Assembly (NCBI RefSeq): GCF_022811525.1
Contig: NZ_CP063982.1
Span: forward strand, 868,001 to 932,000
Direction: 5' to 3'
DNA from: Orrella daihaiensis
GTDB taxonomy: Bacteria; Pseudomonadota; Gammaproteobacteria; Burkholderiales; Burkholderiaceae_B
Length of the DNA: 64,000 nt
The notes beneath the pieces are model-generated. The model made no database searches, was not told the DNA's origin, and worked only from the letters and a program-made list of their open reading frames with translations. Below are positions 21,771-31,109 of the stretch, piece by piece (position 1 is the first letter of the stretch; each line of letters begins with the position of its first letter). A program made the translations under genes and the position numbers.

Positions 21771-22811
21771 GTGCAAGCAACCGAGTCTCAAATCGAACAG
21801 GCAGCGCACGCCTTGATGCAAGGTGGTTTGGTTGCGTTTCCGACCGAGACGGTTTATGGACTTGGCGCTGATGCGGCTAGTCGCGCGGCTGTCGCCAAAA
21901 TCTACGAGGCCAAAGGTAGACCGAGCAGTCACCCGGTTATTGTGCATATTGCTAAACCCGAGGACATGGCGGCATGGTGCCAAGACATCCCGGATCAGGT
22001 GTGGGCTCTGGCGCGAGCGTTCTGGCCAGGACCGTTGACTTTGATTCTAAAGCGCCATGTTGCAGTGGATGCGTCGGTCAGTGGCGGACAAGATACCATC
22101 GGCGTTCGCTGTCCTTCTCATCCTGTGGCGCAGGCATTGCTGATTAAGTTTGCTGAATTGAAAGCAGCCGCAGGGCAGCCACGAGCTGGCGTTGCGGCGC
22201 CATCGGCTAACCGGTTTGGACGAGTCTCCCCCACTCAGGCAGATCATGTTCGCACTGAGTTTGCATCAATGTGGCCTGATGGACTGCTGGTCTTGGATGG
22301 CGGTGACAGCGAGGTCGGGATTGAGTCAACGATTGTTGACTTATCTGGGGTTCAGAATGGCCTTTCGCCGGCGCTGCTGCGTCCCGGTGCGATTAGTTTA
22401 GAGGCGCTTCAATCTGTGCTTGGGTGTCCAGTGACAGGACACACTGCGCAGTCCCCCCGTGTGTCGGGCTCGTTAAAGGCACACTACGCGCCATTCACGC
22501 CTTTAATTCTATGTGTCGAACACAAGCTTGAGGATTGCGTGCGAGATTGGCTAGACACTCACGAAGGTAACGTGGCCGTGCTGTTGCGCTCAGACAGGCA
22601 GCTGCCTCTAGATCGTGTTCACCTGATTCGCATGCCCATGATGCCAGCAGCCTATGCCAGAGCACTTTACGCAACGCTTAGACGGGTGGATGAGTCAGGT
22701 GTGAGTGTGGTCATTGCCGAGCAAGTGCCCGATGAGCCTGACTGGATGGGGGTGAGGGATCGCATGAACCGGGCTGCTGCTGCCTTTGAGGGCAACAGCA
22801 GCCAGACCTAG
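21771..22811 (+). CDS. sua5: L-threonylcarbamoyladenylate synthase (Sua5 type)
   Basis: The N-terminal YrdC domain contains VAFPTETVYGLGADA, SHPVIVHIAKPEDM and APSANRFGRVSPTQADHV. A further C-terminal Sua5 domain makes the total about 346 residues. The enzyme makes threonylcarbamoyl-AMP for the t6A37 modification of tRNAs. The start is uncertain: GTG at 21771, directly after purK, gives the usual N-terminus, while TTG at 21744 would overlap purK. It ends only 6 bp from the convergent gcdH stop. A separate YciO homologue is encoded at 41680. Confidence 0.9.
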   Translation: MQATESQIEQAAHALMQGGLVAFPTETVYGLGADAASRAAVAKIYEAKGRPSSHPVIVHIAKPEDMAAWCQDIPDQVWALARAFWPGPLTLILKRHVAVDASVSGGQDTIGVRCPSHPVAQALLIKFAELKAAAGQPRAGVAAPSANRFGRVSPTQADHVRTEFASMWPDGLLVLDGGDSEVGIESTIVDLSGVQNGLSPALLRPGAISLEALQSVLGCPVTGHTAQSPRVSGSLKAHYAPFTPLILCVEHKLEDCVRDWLDTHEGNVAVLLRSDRQLPLDRVHLIRMPMMPAAYARALYATLRRVDESGVSVVIAEQVPDEPDWMGVRDRMNRAAAAFEGNSSQT

Positions 22812-22817
22812 GCGACT

Positions 22818-24008
22818 TTAGAAAAACGCCTGGATACCAGTTTGCGCACGACCTAGAATCAGGGCGTGGATATCATGGGTGCCCTCATAGGTGTTGACCA
22901 CTTCGAGGTTAACCAGATGACGCGCTATACCGTACTCGTCAGAGATGCCGTTGCCACCCAACATGTCGCGAGCGGTACGAGCAACATCAAGTGCCTTGCC
23001 GCAGGAATTGCGTTTCATAATTGATGTGATTTCAACGGCAGCGGTCCCTTCGTCCTTCATGCGCCCCAACCGCAAGCAGCCTTGTAGGCCCAGTGTGATC
23101 TCGGTTTGCATGTCGGCGAGTTTCTTCTGGATCAACTGATTAGAGGCCAAGGGGCGACCAAACTGCTGTCGATCGAGTACGTACTGGCGGGCGGTGTGCC
23201 AACAAAACTCGGCAGCCCCGAGCGCACCCCAGGCAATGCCGTAACGAGCTGAATTCAAGCATGTAAAGGGACCTTTCAAGCCAGTGACGTTAGGCAGCAT
23301 TTGCTCGTCACCGACCTCAACCCCATCCATCACGATTTCACCGGTCATCGAGGCGCGCAGCCCCACTTTGCCGTGAATCTCCGGGGCTGACAGGCCTTTC
23401 ATGCCTTTTTCCAGAATAAAACCGCGGATACGCCCGTCGTGGTCACCACCCACGCACTTGGCCCAGATCACAAAGACATCAGCCACTGGTGAGTTGGTGA
23501 TCCACATCTTGTTGCCGGTCAGCTTGTAGCCATCACTTGTTTTAACGGCTCGGGTTTCCATGCCTGCGGGATCAGAACCATGGTTGGGTTCAGTCAAGCC
23601 AAAGCAACCTATCCATTCGCCCGTTGCCAACTTGGGCAGGTACTTGCGCTTTTGCTCTTCGCTACCGAATTCGTTGATTGGCACCATGACCAGCGAGGAC
23701 TGAACGCTCATCATTGAGCGGTAGCCTGAATCCACCCGTTCCACTTCACGCGCAATCAAGCCGTAGCAAACATAATTCAGGCCAGCGCCGCCATATTCAG
23801 TCGGAATCGTGGCGCCAAGCAGGCCAAGCTCACCCATTTCAGGAAAGATGGAGGTATCCATCTTTTCATGACGAAATGCCTCGAGTACGCGTGGCAAAAG
23901 TTTTTCCTGACAGTAAGCATAGGCGGCTTCGCGAACCATGCGCTCGTCTTCAGTAAGTTGGCCATCAAGCAATAAGGGGTCAGACCAATTAAAAGAGGCT
24001 GCGGACAT
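22818..24008 (-). CDS. gcdH: glutaryl-CoA dehydrogenase
   Basis: The 396-residue acyl-CoA dehydrogenase shows the features of Gcd[19 protein letters not shown] at the start, [18 protein letters not shown], and the C-terminal catalytic glutamate E375 in [20 protein letters not shown]. It oxidises and decarboxylates glutaryl-CoA to crotonyl-CoA using FAD. It is a step in lysine, tryptophan and some aromatic degradation routes. The gene is 54 bp downstream of the ThDP enzyme gene on the same strand with a good AGGAG site, so the two may share a transcript under the divergent LysR regulator. Confidence 0.94.
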   Translation of the reverse strand: MSAASFNWSDPLLLDGQLTEDERMVREAAYAYCQEKLLPRVLEAFRHEKMDTSIFPEMGELGLLGATIPTEYGGAGLNYVCYGLIAREVERVDSGYRSMMSVQSSLVMVPINEFGSEEQKRKYLPKLATGEWIGCFGLTEPNHGSDPAGMETRAVKTSDGYKLTGNKMWITNSPVADVFVIWAKCVGGDHDGRIRGFILEKGMKGLSAPEIHGKVGLRASMTGEIVMDGVEVGDEQMLPNVTGLKGPFTCLNSARYGIAWGALGAAEFCWHTARQYVLDRQQFGRPLASNQLIQKKLADMQTEITLGLQGCLRLGRMKDEGTAAVEITSIMKRNSCGKALDVARTARDMLGGNGISDEYGIARHLVNLEVVNTYEGTHDIHALILGRAQTGIQAFF

Positions 24009-24062
24009 TGTTTGTACTCCTGTGAAAGCGTTTTGTTTGGATTGAAAGTGTTCGTGCCCGGC

Positions 24063-25745
24063 TCAGTTGCTTTGCCCTGCCGCACGTAACTTGGCAATCG
24101 TGGTGGTGGGTGTGATTGCTTCGGGATCTGTGATCAGGTGCAAGATGGCCGGTTTGTTGCTTTTGACGGCACGCTCGAATGCTGCAGGGAAATCAGCGGT
24201 CCTTTCTACACGCTCGCCATAGCCACCGAAGGCCTGGGCATAGGCTGCGAAGTCCGGGTTTTGCAAGTGCGTAGCCGATACCCGACCCGGATAGTGCTTT
24301 TCCTGGTGCATACGAATCGTGCCGTACATGCCGTTATCGACAATCAGCACGATGATGGGCAGGTTGTACTGAACCGCAGTTGCAAATTCCTGCCCATGCA
24401 TCATGAAGCAACCGTCACCAGCAAAGCACACGACCATTTTGTCAGGCTGGCCACGCTTGGCTCCAACCGCCGCGGGTAACCCATAGCCCATTGAGCCAGA
24501 TGTGGGTGCCAGCTGGGTGCCGTATTGCTTAAATCGATGAAACCGATGTACCCACGTCGCGTAGTTGCCAGCACCGTTGGTGATGATGGCATCAGCTGGC
24601 AGCGTTGATTCCAGATGCGCCATCACACCGCTCATTTGCAACTCACCTGGAACCGTCACTTGCGAGGCATCGCTCCAGGCCAGATAGTTGTCGTGCAGCC
24701 GCTGCGTGTCGGATGCCCAAGGCGTTTGTGCGGGTGCCGGCAAACTGCTCAATTCGGCAGCGAATGCCGCCGGCGATGCATTAATTGCCAAAGTGGGCGC
24801 ATACACACGTCCGAGTTCATTGCTATCTGGGTGGACATGAACCAGTGCCTGCTTAGGCACAGGAATATCGAGCAATGTATAGGATTGGCTGGGGATCTCT
24901 GACATGCGTGAGCCTACGAGCAGCAATAAATCAGCCTGTTGCAGCTTCTTCAGTAGTTCAGGATTGATACCCAGACCCACATCGCCGATGTAGCAAGGGT
25001 GCTCATGGTCAATGAGCATTTGGCGCCGAAACGACGCGGCCACCGGTAACTGGTAGCGTTGTGCGAAATCGGCAAACTGCTTGACGGCCTCAGGTGTCCA
25101 GCGCGCACCACCGAGCACGGCAACCGGTGATTTGGCCGCTGCAAGCCGTTCGGCAAGGTGGGCCATCTGGCCTGCGGCCGGCGCGCTTTCGATAGCCTGC
25201 ACGTAAGGCGCATCCGTGACGGTGGCAGTCTGCACCAACATGTCTTCAGGCAAAGCGATGACGACAGGACCTGGTCGTCCCGAGACGGCCACATGAAATG
25301 CTCGCGAAAGCACCTCTGGAATGCGGGCGGGATCGTCAATTTCAGTGGCCCATTTTGCGGCCTGACCGAATACAGCGCGGTAATCCATCTCCTGGAAAGC
25401 CTCGCGCTCACGCATACCACGCTCGATTTGACCGACAAAGACGATCACAGGCGTCGAATCTTGCTTCGAAATGTGAATGCCAGCAAGGGCGTTAGAGGCT
25501 CCCGGACCTCGCGTGACCATACAAATACCCGGGCGCCCGGTTAGTTTGCCGTGGGCGTCAGCCATCATCGCCGCACCGCCTTCCTGACGACAAACGGTGA
25601 CGTTGATGTTCACGTCCACTAGCGCATCGAGTACCGCCAAAAAGCTCTCACCGGGCACTGTAAACACATGCTCCACCCCTTGGGCGACGAGTTGATCGAC
25701 GATGAGTTGCCCGCCAGTGCGAGCAAGTGGTTGATTGGCTGCCAT
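24063..25745 (-). CDS. thiamine-diphosphate-dependent enzyme (acetolactate-synthase-like)
   Basis: The 560-residue protein has the three-domain layout of the acetolactate synthase/decarboxylase superfamily. The ThDP-activating glutamate is E33 in VFTVPGESFLAVL. The central domain contains VAVLGGARWTPEAV. The ThDP-binding motif runs from CFAGDGCFMMHGQEFATA to IVDNGMYGTIRMHQ. Substrate is unknown: it could act as a carboligase or 2-oxo-acid decarboxylase. No small regulatory subunit is adjacent, which argues against a biosynthetic acetolactate synthase. It lies upstream of gcdH and is divergent from a LysR gene, with a shared operator-like repeat. Confidence 0.85.
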   Translation of the reverse strand: MAANQPLARTGGQLIVDQLVAQGVEHVFTVPGESFLAVLDALVDVNINVTVCRQEGGAAMMADAHGKLTGRPGICMVTRGPGASNALAGIHISKQDSTPVIVFVGQIERGMREREAFQEMDYRAVFGQAAKWATEIDDPARIPEVLSRAFHVAVSGRPGPVVIALPEDMLVQTATVTDAPYVQAIESAPAAGQMAHLAERLAAAKSPVAVLGGARWTPEAVKQFADFAQRYQLPVAASFRRQMLIDHEHPCYIGDVGLGINPELLKKLQQADLLLLVGSRMSEIPSQSYTLLDIPVPKQALVHVHPDSNELGRVYAPTLAINASPAAFAAELSSLPAPAQTPWASDTQRLHDNYLAWSDASQVTVPGELQMSGVMAHLESTLPADAIITNGAGNYATWVHRFHRFKQYGTQLAPTSGSMGYGLPAAVGAKRGQPDKMVVCFAGDGCFMMHGQEFATAVQYNLPIIVLIVDNGMYGTIRMHQEKHYPGRVSATHLQNPDFAAYAQAFGGYGERVERTADFPAAFERAVKSNKPAILHLITDPEAITPTTTIAKLRAAGQSN

Positions 25746-25787
25746 AAATTTGTGTCCCGTCGTGTTTATGTTGGTTATTTGTTCACT

Positions 25788-25830
25788 AGAATATGTTCAT
25801 ATATTGCACATTGCAATTGATAAAATTGCA
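25788..25830 (-). promoter_or_regulatory. promoter of the ThDP enzyme gene with LysR-type T-N11-A operator
   Basis: On the minus strand TTGCAA (25811-25816) and TATTCT (25788-25793) are separated by exactly 17 bp. The palindrome ATTGCA-CAT-TGCAAT (25803-25817) overlaps the -35 and contains a T-N11-A core, as expected for LysR-family sites. A second ATTGCA copy lies at 25825-25830. The divergent LysR gene starts 43 bp further on, so it probably regulates both genes. Confidence 0.65.
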
Positions 25831-25872
25831 CAATGTTGTGTTGTGATCGCAATTTCTAATGACGAGGTGCCC

Positions 25873-26784
25873 TTGAGAAAAGGAATCCCTAATTTAAGCG
25901 CGTTGCAGGCATTCGAGGCGACCGCGCGTCTGGGCAGCTTCACCCGGGCAGCTGATGAGCTTGCTCTGACGCACAGCGCGGTGCATCGTCAGGTAAGCGC
26001 TCTGGAGGCCCGGCTCGGTGTCGAATTATTTAGCCGGGTGCGGCGGCGCATCGTATTGACCGATGCAGGTGCTGAATACGCCGGACGAATACGTCAACAT
26101 CTTGATCAAATTGAGAAAGATACCTTTAGTCTCATGAGTAGAGCGAGCCTGGGTCGCAGACTGCACATCGCGGTTTTGCCGACACTGGCAGCTAACTGGC
26201 TCATCCCGAGGCTGAAAGATTTTCAGCGGCATTATCCGGACATATCGGTCAGTTTGTCGCTCAGAACGCTGCCATTTCAGTTTGACGATGAGCCCTTTGA
26301 TGCAGCGATCTATCACAGCCATGCGGCGTGGCCGGGCACGCAGGGCAGTTTGCTCTTTGCCGAGCGGGAGTTGGTCCCGATTTGTTCGCCACAGCTGTTG
26401 GCTAATTTGGGGTCAGCCCAGGACCTGACGCAGTTAACGCATCTTCATTTGAATTCAAGGCCAGACGCTTGGCGTCAATGGTATGAGCATGTCGCCGTCC
26501 CCTATCCGGCCGAGGCCGCAGGTGGTCCCAGATATGAGATGTTTGCGATGGTTTTATCGGCTGCCCAGGCGGGTTTAGGTGTGGGGCTTGTACCGCGATT
26601 TTTAGTGCAGCAGTTACTTGACCGCGGAGATCTGGTCATGCCAGTTAGCGAGCCACTGCCAGTGTCGCAGGGCTATTACTTCGGCTATCCAATGCGCAAT
26701 GAGGTCACGGCAGCACTGCAGGCGTTTGAGCAATGGATCAATCAAGCTGCCCAAGCCAGCTTTGAGCGCGTGCGACCATCGTAA
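25873..26784 (+). CDS. LysR family transcriptional regulator
   Basis: The 303-residue protein begins with a winged helix-turn-helix domain (LSALQAFEATARLGSFTRAA, then ALTHSAVHRQVSALE) followed by a periplasmic-binding-like effector domain with a GLGVGLVPRFL motif. I chose TTG at 25873 because GAGG lies five bases upstream and the length fits the family. The frame is open to 25735, but the extra residues would overlap the divergent promoter and gene. The close divergent position suggests it controls the ThDP enzyme and gcdH. It resembles the GcvA/GcdR group. Confidence 0.88.
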   Translation: MRKGIPNLSALQAFEATARLGSFTRAADELALTHSAVHRQVSALEARLGVELFSRVRRRIVLTDAGAEYAGRIRQHLDQIEKDTFSLMSRASLGRRLHIAVLPTLAANWLIPRLKDFQRHYPDISVSLSLRTLPFQFDDEPFDAAIYHSHAAWPGTQGSLLFAERELVPICSPQLLANLGSAQDLTQLTHLHLNSRPDAWRQWYEHVAVPYPAEAAGGPRYEMFAMVLSAAQAGLGVGLVPRFLVQQLLDRGDLVMPVSEPLPVSQGYYFGYPMRNEVTAALQAFEQWINQAAQASFERVRPS

Positions 26785-26793
26785 AGCTGGTGT

Positions 26794-27870
26794 CTAGCGA
26801 AGGTCTTGGGCTGAGAGACGTGCGACGTTGTTGCCGCCCCTTGTGAATGCATTCACCTCCAGGGGGTTGCCCGCGCGAGATGCACTGACGGCCTGTGCAT
26901 TTCCAAAAGTCAGCAAGCTAATTTCGGCAATTGGTACGCTCAAAGTCTGCCCGGGCTTGTAGATAGCTTGCTCTACCCGACCATCCGTAAATCTGACCTC
27001 TACCCAACAGTCAGCATTGAATTGCGCCTCGATGACCTCGGGTGCCGGTGATGCGGCAGCTTGTGGTCTCGTCTCGGATTCAGTGGCCACTGCTACTGCA
27101 GGCTGCGGTTCAGATATCTGCGCGGATACTGGCTCAGGCACTTGTGCTGGCTCGGTTGCGGGTTCAGCGATGGGTCCTGTGGTTGCTTGTGCGACTGCTG
27201 CGACACCGGATTCCGGCTGGCTCGGGGTCACCACTGCTGTTGCTTCAGTGACGATTTGGACGTTTGCGGTCGGCGTCACAGATGTTTCGGCTATCGCTGG
27301 CGTTTGCTCGCGCTTGGGCAAAACCGGGTCGGCAGGCTCAACTGTGGGCGGCACCGCTGTTGCGGGTGTTTGAGCTTTGATCGTCGAGTCTGCAACGGTT
27401 TGCGCGACCGTATCTTTGCGGTTGCCAAGCCAACCCTCCTTGATCGCAAGCCAAGTGCCGGCGCCAATCAGTATCAGCAGCAGAGCCCCAAGCCATACAC
27501 CAGCTTTGCTTGGTCTTGAAGCGCCAGGCAGGGCGTCAGCGCTTAGCGTTTGCGACTCCCGCTTGGCAAGTTTGGCAGCCGAGGGTGAGTTTTTGACGCG
27601 ATTTAACGCGATCTGGCTGTCAGTGAGTCTGAGCTCGGTGACCGGTGGTTCTAGCTGGATGTTGAGGTGCCGAGCATACTTTTCAACCGCACGAATATAG
27701 TAGCCTGGGCCATGAAACGCTGATAGTGAACCGCTTTCAAGTCCCTGTAACTGTGCGCTAGATAGCATCAAAGCTTGTGCCAGGCCACTTCTCTCAAGGC
27801 CGGCGTCTATACGCGCTCGTTGTAATTGTTCAGCCCACTGTTCTAGCGGTAATTCATCAATGTCTTGCAT
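26794..27870 (-). CDS. RodZ-like helix-turn-helix membrane protein (DUF4115 domain)
   Basis: From the ATG at 27870 the protein has 358 residues. A cytoplasmic HTH_25-type domain spans about residues 8-75 (LEQWAEQLQRARIDAGLE and LQGLESGSLSAFHGPGYYIR). A single transmembrane segment follows at about 124-143 (AGVWLGALLLILIGAGTWLA). Then comes a long Pro/Ala/Thr/Glu-rich linker, and a C-terminal DUF4115 domain beginning NADCWVEVRFTDG. This is the layout of RodZ, which links MreB to the membrane and helps set rod shape. The usual neighbour ispG is absent. The opposite-strand open frames over the linker are artefacts of its composition. Confidence 0.82.
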   Translation of the reverse strand: MQDIDELPLEQWAEQLQRARIDAGLERSGLAQALMLSSAQLQGLESGSLSAFHGPGYYIRAVEKYARHLNIQLEPPVTELRLTDSQIALNRVKNSPSAAKLAKRESQTLSADALPGASRPSKAGVWLGALLLILIGAGTWLAIKEGWLGNRKDTVAQTVADSTIKAQTPATAVPPTVEPADPVLPKREQTPAIAETSVTPTANVQIVTEATAVVTPSQPESGVAAVAQATTGPIAEPATEPAQVPEPVSAQISEPQPAVAVATESETRPQAAASPAPEVIEAQFNADCWVEVRFTDGRVEQAIYKPGQTLSVPIAEISLLTFGNAQAVSASRAGNPLEVNAFTRGGNNVARLSAQDLR

Positions 27871-27939
27871 GCTTGCGTATCGCCACGACCATTTATTTGC
27901 TAAGGATACGGGCAATAGGCATTTCTGGCTACTGGAGAA

Positions 27940-28797
27940 CTACCTAAATACGACGGTACGGCTGCCATTGAGCAAGATGCGTTGCTCTATGTGAGCCTTG
28001 ACTGCACGCGCCAGAACCAATGACTCGACGTCACTGCCCACACGCGTCAGATCCTGCACGCTCATGGCATGATCAACCCGCTCGATGTCTTGTTCGATGA
28101 TGGGACCTTCGTCGAGATCAGGCGTGACGTAGTGCGCTGTGGCACCAATCAGTTTCACGCCCCGGGTATGGGCTTGGTAGTACGGTTTGGCACCTTTGAA
28201 GCTTGGCAGAAAGCTGTGGTGAATATTGATGGCGCGACCGGATAATGCCTGACACAGCTGCGGCGATAGGATTTGCATGTAGCGCGCCAGTATCACCAAA
28301 TCGACGTTCAGGCTTTCGATCAGTTCGAGAATTGCCGACTCTTGTTGCGCTTTCGTGTCCGCAGTGACAGGCAGGTAATGAAAGGGCACGCCATGTGAGT
28401 TCACCAAGCCTTCGAAATCGCGGTGGTTGGAGACGACCGCGACGATCTCGGCGTTGAGTTGGCCACTGTGTACTCTGAACAGTAGGTCGTTCAGGCAATG
28501 TCCCTGCTTGCTCACCAAAATCATGAGTCTGGCCTTGCTCTGCGCGCCGTGAATTTGCCATGTCATGTCAAATGCGTCGGCAATCTCCGCCATGTCAGAC
28601 TTAACCACATCAATGCTTGCATCGGTTAGCGTGAAGTGCACACGCAGAAAAAAGCGTCCTGTTTCCTCATCCCCAAACTGTTGGGCGTCAAGAATGTTGC
28701 CCTGATGATTAAGCAATAAGCCGCTGATGCGGTGGACGATGCCGATGCGATCCGGGCAAGAGAGGGTGAGGATATAGTCAGGTGAGGTGGGGCTCAT
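27940..28797 (-). CDS. purU: formyltetrahydrofolate deformylase
   Basis: The 285-residue protein has an N-terminal ACT domain ([20 protein letters not shown]) and a C-terminal formyltransferase fold with [17 protein letters not shown] and [13 protein letters not shown]. It hydrolyses 10-formyl-THF to formate and THF, which supplies formate for purine synthesis and balances one-carbon pools. It overlaps the lhgO-like gene by 20 bp and is the last gene of the pdxH-led operon. Confidence 0.95.
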   Translation of the reverse strand: MSPTSPDYILTLSCPDRIGIVHRISGLLLNHQGNILDAQQFGDEETGRFFLRVHFTLTDASIDVVKSDMAEIADAFDMTWQIHGAQSKARLMILVSKQGHCLNDLLFRVHSGQLNAEIVAVVSNHRDFEGLVNSHGVPFHYLPVTADTKAQQESAILELIESLNVDLVILARYMQILSPQLCQALSGRAINIHHSFLPSFKGAKPYYQAHTRGVKLIGATAHYVTPDLDEGPIIEQDIERVDHAMSVQDLTRVGSDVESLVLARAVKAHIEQRILLNGSRTVVFR

Positions 28798-29920
28798 GAG
28801 GCTTTTCTAAAGAATCAACAAGATGATGACGAACTTCCTGGGCGATGGCCATGGAGGCTGTCAAACCAGGTGATTCTATGCCAAACAGATTAACCAGGCC
28901 TTTCAGGCCGTGATCCCCCGGTCCAGAAATAACAAAGTCCGCTGCCGGCTCGGTTGGCGCCGAGATTTTTGGTCGGATGCCGGTGTAGCCCGGCTGCAGT
29001 GCGCCATCTCTAAGGTCTGGCCAGTAGCGTCTGACCGCGTCATAAAAGCCTTCACTGCGTGACATGTCCAAGTCGTAATTCTCTGTCTCAACCCACTCGG
29101 TGTCGGGCCCAAACTTGGCCTGTCCCCCCAAGTCCAGTGTCAAGTGAACACCAAGCCCCGCCTTTTGAGGGACCGGATAAATGAGATGATCGAAGGGTGC
29201 TTTACCCTGCAAATTAAAGTAACTGCCCTTGCATAAATAAGCAGTCGGCACCTTGTCTGGTTGCAAACCATCAATTCGTTTTGCCGTCGCCGGCGCCTGC
29301 AGACCAGCTGCATTGACCAGTATGTCACAGCTTAAAGTCATCGGGTCTTTGCCACCGAAAGAGACTTCGAAGCCGCCTTCAGGCAATACTTTGGCATGCT
29401 CAAATGGGCAATGAAACACGAATTGCGCCCCAGCGTTTTCTGCGTCTGCCTGATAAGCCAGCATGAGTCCGTGGCTGTCGATGATGCCGGTTGATGGCGA
29501 GAGCAGCGCTGCGGTGCAGGCAAGTGCAGGTTCAAGGGCGCGGGCTTGTTTGGCGTCAAGCCATTGAAGGTCTTTGACGCCATTGGCGTTTGCTTTTTGC
29601 AAGATCCCTTTTAGTGTGTCGTGCTCAGACTCGTCGGCCGCGACAATCAGTTTGCCTAGCTGTCGATGATTGACACCGCGCGCGCGGCAATAGTCATAAA
29701 GCATGTGCTTGCCCTGCACACACAGGCGAGCTTTAAGGCTGTTGGCTGGGTAGTAAATACCTGCGTGGATCACCTCGGAGTTTCGCGAGCTGGTGCCAGT
29801 GCCTATGGCCTCGGCTCGGTCAGTAACCAGTACCTCGAGGCCATGCATCGCAAGTTCGCGTGCTACCGCTAACCCAACAACGCCGGCCCCGATGACGATG
29901 CACTCAATGTCCTTGCTCAT
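28778..29920 (-). CDS. lhgO: L-2-hydroxyglutarate oxidase-like FAD enzyme
   Basis: The 380-residue protein begins with the FAD-binding [19 protein letters not shown]. It then carries [19 protein letters not shown], the sequence characteristic of the L-2-hydroxyglutarate oxidase branch of the DAO superfamily. The family oxidises L-2-hydroxyglutarate to 2-oxoglutarate and passes electrons to the membrane quinone pool or oxygen. The exact substrate remains an inference. The gene lies 3 bp after the flavin reductase gene and overlaps purU by 20 bp, so all four genes from pdxH to purU look like one transcription unit. Confidence 0.85.
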   Translation of the reverse strand: MSKDIECIVIGAGVVGLAVARELAMHGLEVLVTDRAEAIGTGTSSRNSEVIHAGIYYPANSLKARLCVQGKHMLYDYCRARGVNHRQLGKLIVAADESEHDTLKGILQKANANGVKDLQWLDAKQARALEPALACTAALLSPSTGIIDSHGLMLAYQADAENAGAQFVFHCPFEHAKVLPEGGFEVSFGGKDPMTLSCDILVNAAGLQAPATAKRIDGLQPDKVPTAYLCKGSYFNLQGKAPFDHLIYPVPQKAGLGVHLTLDLGGQAKFGPDTEWVETENYDLDMSRSEGFYDAVRRYWPDLRDGALQPGYTGIRPKISAPTEPAADFVISGPGDHGLKGLVNLFGIESPGLTASMAIAQEVRHHLVDSLEKPHEPHLT

Positions 29921-29923
29921 GGT

Positions 29924-30424
29924 TTAACCACCAGGCGTGAGATCGTAACCACCGCCATGGTAGATCAGCGGCGCGCGTGTTGAGTGCGCACAGGCTTCAA
30001 CCTCTCCAATGAGCACAATGTGATCACCTTCCTCATAGAAGCGTCGGTTATAGCACTCGAACCAGGCCGCGCAATGCGCATCGAGTCGTGGTGCACCGTT
30101 GGGACAGTCGAGAAGTCTTTGACCAGAAAATCGTTCGGCTGGGGTGCCACTGGCAAATCGTTTGGCTAGCTCAAGTTGATCGTTGGCTAGTACTTGAATG
30201 ACATAACGTTCACATTGCTCGAATACAGCCAACGAATGTGAGGAACGCTTCAGGCTCCAAACCACGAGTGGCGGATTCAAAGAAACCGAATTAAATGAAC
30301 TGACGGTTAAGCCGACAGGCACGCCAGTTTGGTCGCGAGCAGTTACGATCGTGACTCCGGTTGGAAACCGGCCCAATGCCTGCTTAAATTCGCGATCGTT
30401 AAAGGAAGGGGCCCGAGCAATCAT
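29924..30424 (-). CDS. flavin reductase family protein
   Basis: The ATG at 30424 overlaps the pdxH stop by 4 bp and gives a 166-residue protein. It has the split-barrel flavin reductase fold: LGRFPTGVTIVTARD, then VGLTVSSFNSVSLNPPLVVW, with FSGQRLLDCPN and HIVLIGEVEAC. Such proteins reduce FMN or FAD with NAD(P)H for a partner monooxygenase, or act as oxidoreductases themselves. No monooxygenase gene is adjacent, so the partner is unknown. The frame extends further upstream inside pdxH but the overlap start is preferred. Confidence 0.86.
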   Translation of the reverse strand: MIARAPSFNDREFKQALGRFPTGVTIVTARDQTGVPVGLTVSSFNSVSLNPPLVVWSLKRSSHSLAVFEQCERYVIQVLANDQLELAKRFASGTPAERFSGQRLLDCPNGAPRLDAHCAAWFECYNRRFYEEGDHIVLIGEVEACAHSTRAPLIYHGGGYDLTPGG

Positions 30425-31053
30425 GGAGACAGACGCTCGATGATCCATTCGCCATCGGGGCTTTGTTGGTAGGCTAGCCGATCGTGCAAACGTGATGGCC
30501 TGCCTTGCCAAAACTCAAAATAGGTAGGTCGGACGCGATAGCCACCCCAGTGATCAGGCCTAGGTGGCGAATCACCATATTTTTGGGAGACTTCTTCGAC
30601 TTTGGCTTTGAGCTGTTCAATGCTGACAGGTTGGCTTTGTGCCGATGCCCATGCGCCAATACGGGAGCCTAGCGGACGGCTTTGGTAGTATTCGTCAGAC
30701 TCTTCGGGGCTGACTTTTTCTACAACGCCCTCGATGCGTACTTGTCTCTCAAGTGGCTGCCAAAAAAATAGCAAAGTGGCCCGTGGCTCGTCCGCAAGCT
30801 CGCAGCCCTTGCGTGATTGATAGTTGGTGTAGAACACAAAGCCGCGCGTGTCATAGCCCTTTAAAAGAACAATCCTGGCGGTTGGTTTGCCGGTTGAGTC
30901 CGCTGTGGCTAGAGTCATCGCGGTTGGCTCAGCAGCTGGCAAGGCAATAGCCTCATTCATCCATATCTCAAACTGATCGAATGGAGATGACTTGGCTTGC
31001 GATTCAAGTAATTCGCCTTTTTCGTAACTCTGTCTGATATCAGCAACTGACAT
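30421..31053 (-). CDS. pdxH: pyridoxamine/pyridoxine 5'-phosphate oxidase
   Basis: The 210-residue FMN-dependent protein shows PdxH motifs: EPTAMTLATADSTGKPTARIVLLKGYDTRG-type strands (MTLATADSTGKPTARIVLL), FVFYTNYQSRKGCELADEP and, near the C-terminus, RPDHWGGYRVRPTYFEFW, with the closing IIERLSP. It oxidises PNP or PMP to pyridoxal 5'-phosphate. First gene of the unit pdxH, flavin reductase, lhgO-like and purU. The 4-bp overlap with the flavin reductase gene indicates coupling. Confidence 0.96.
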   Translation of the reverse strand: MSVADIRQSYEKGELLESQAKSSPFDQFEIWMNEAIALPAAEPTAMTLATADSTGKPTARIVLLKGYDTRGFVFYTNYQSRKGCELADEPRATLLFFWQPLERQVRIEGVVEKVSPEESDEYYQSRPLGSRIGAWASAQSQPVSIEQLKAKVEEVSQKYGDSPPRPDHWGGYRVRPTYFEFWQGRPSRLHDRLAYQQSPDGEWIIERLSP

Positions 31054-31109
31054 GGTCTTGTGTCTTTGAGCAAGTAATAACGATACGAGTAGTGTACTGC
31101 CACATACAT

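Noticed and set aside
27017..27519. Long plus-strand open frames opposite the rodZ-like gene
   Set aside because: They mirror the Pro/Ala/Thr-rich linker of the minus-strand gene and have low-complexity Gly/Cys-rich translations with no start context.
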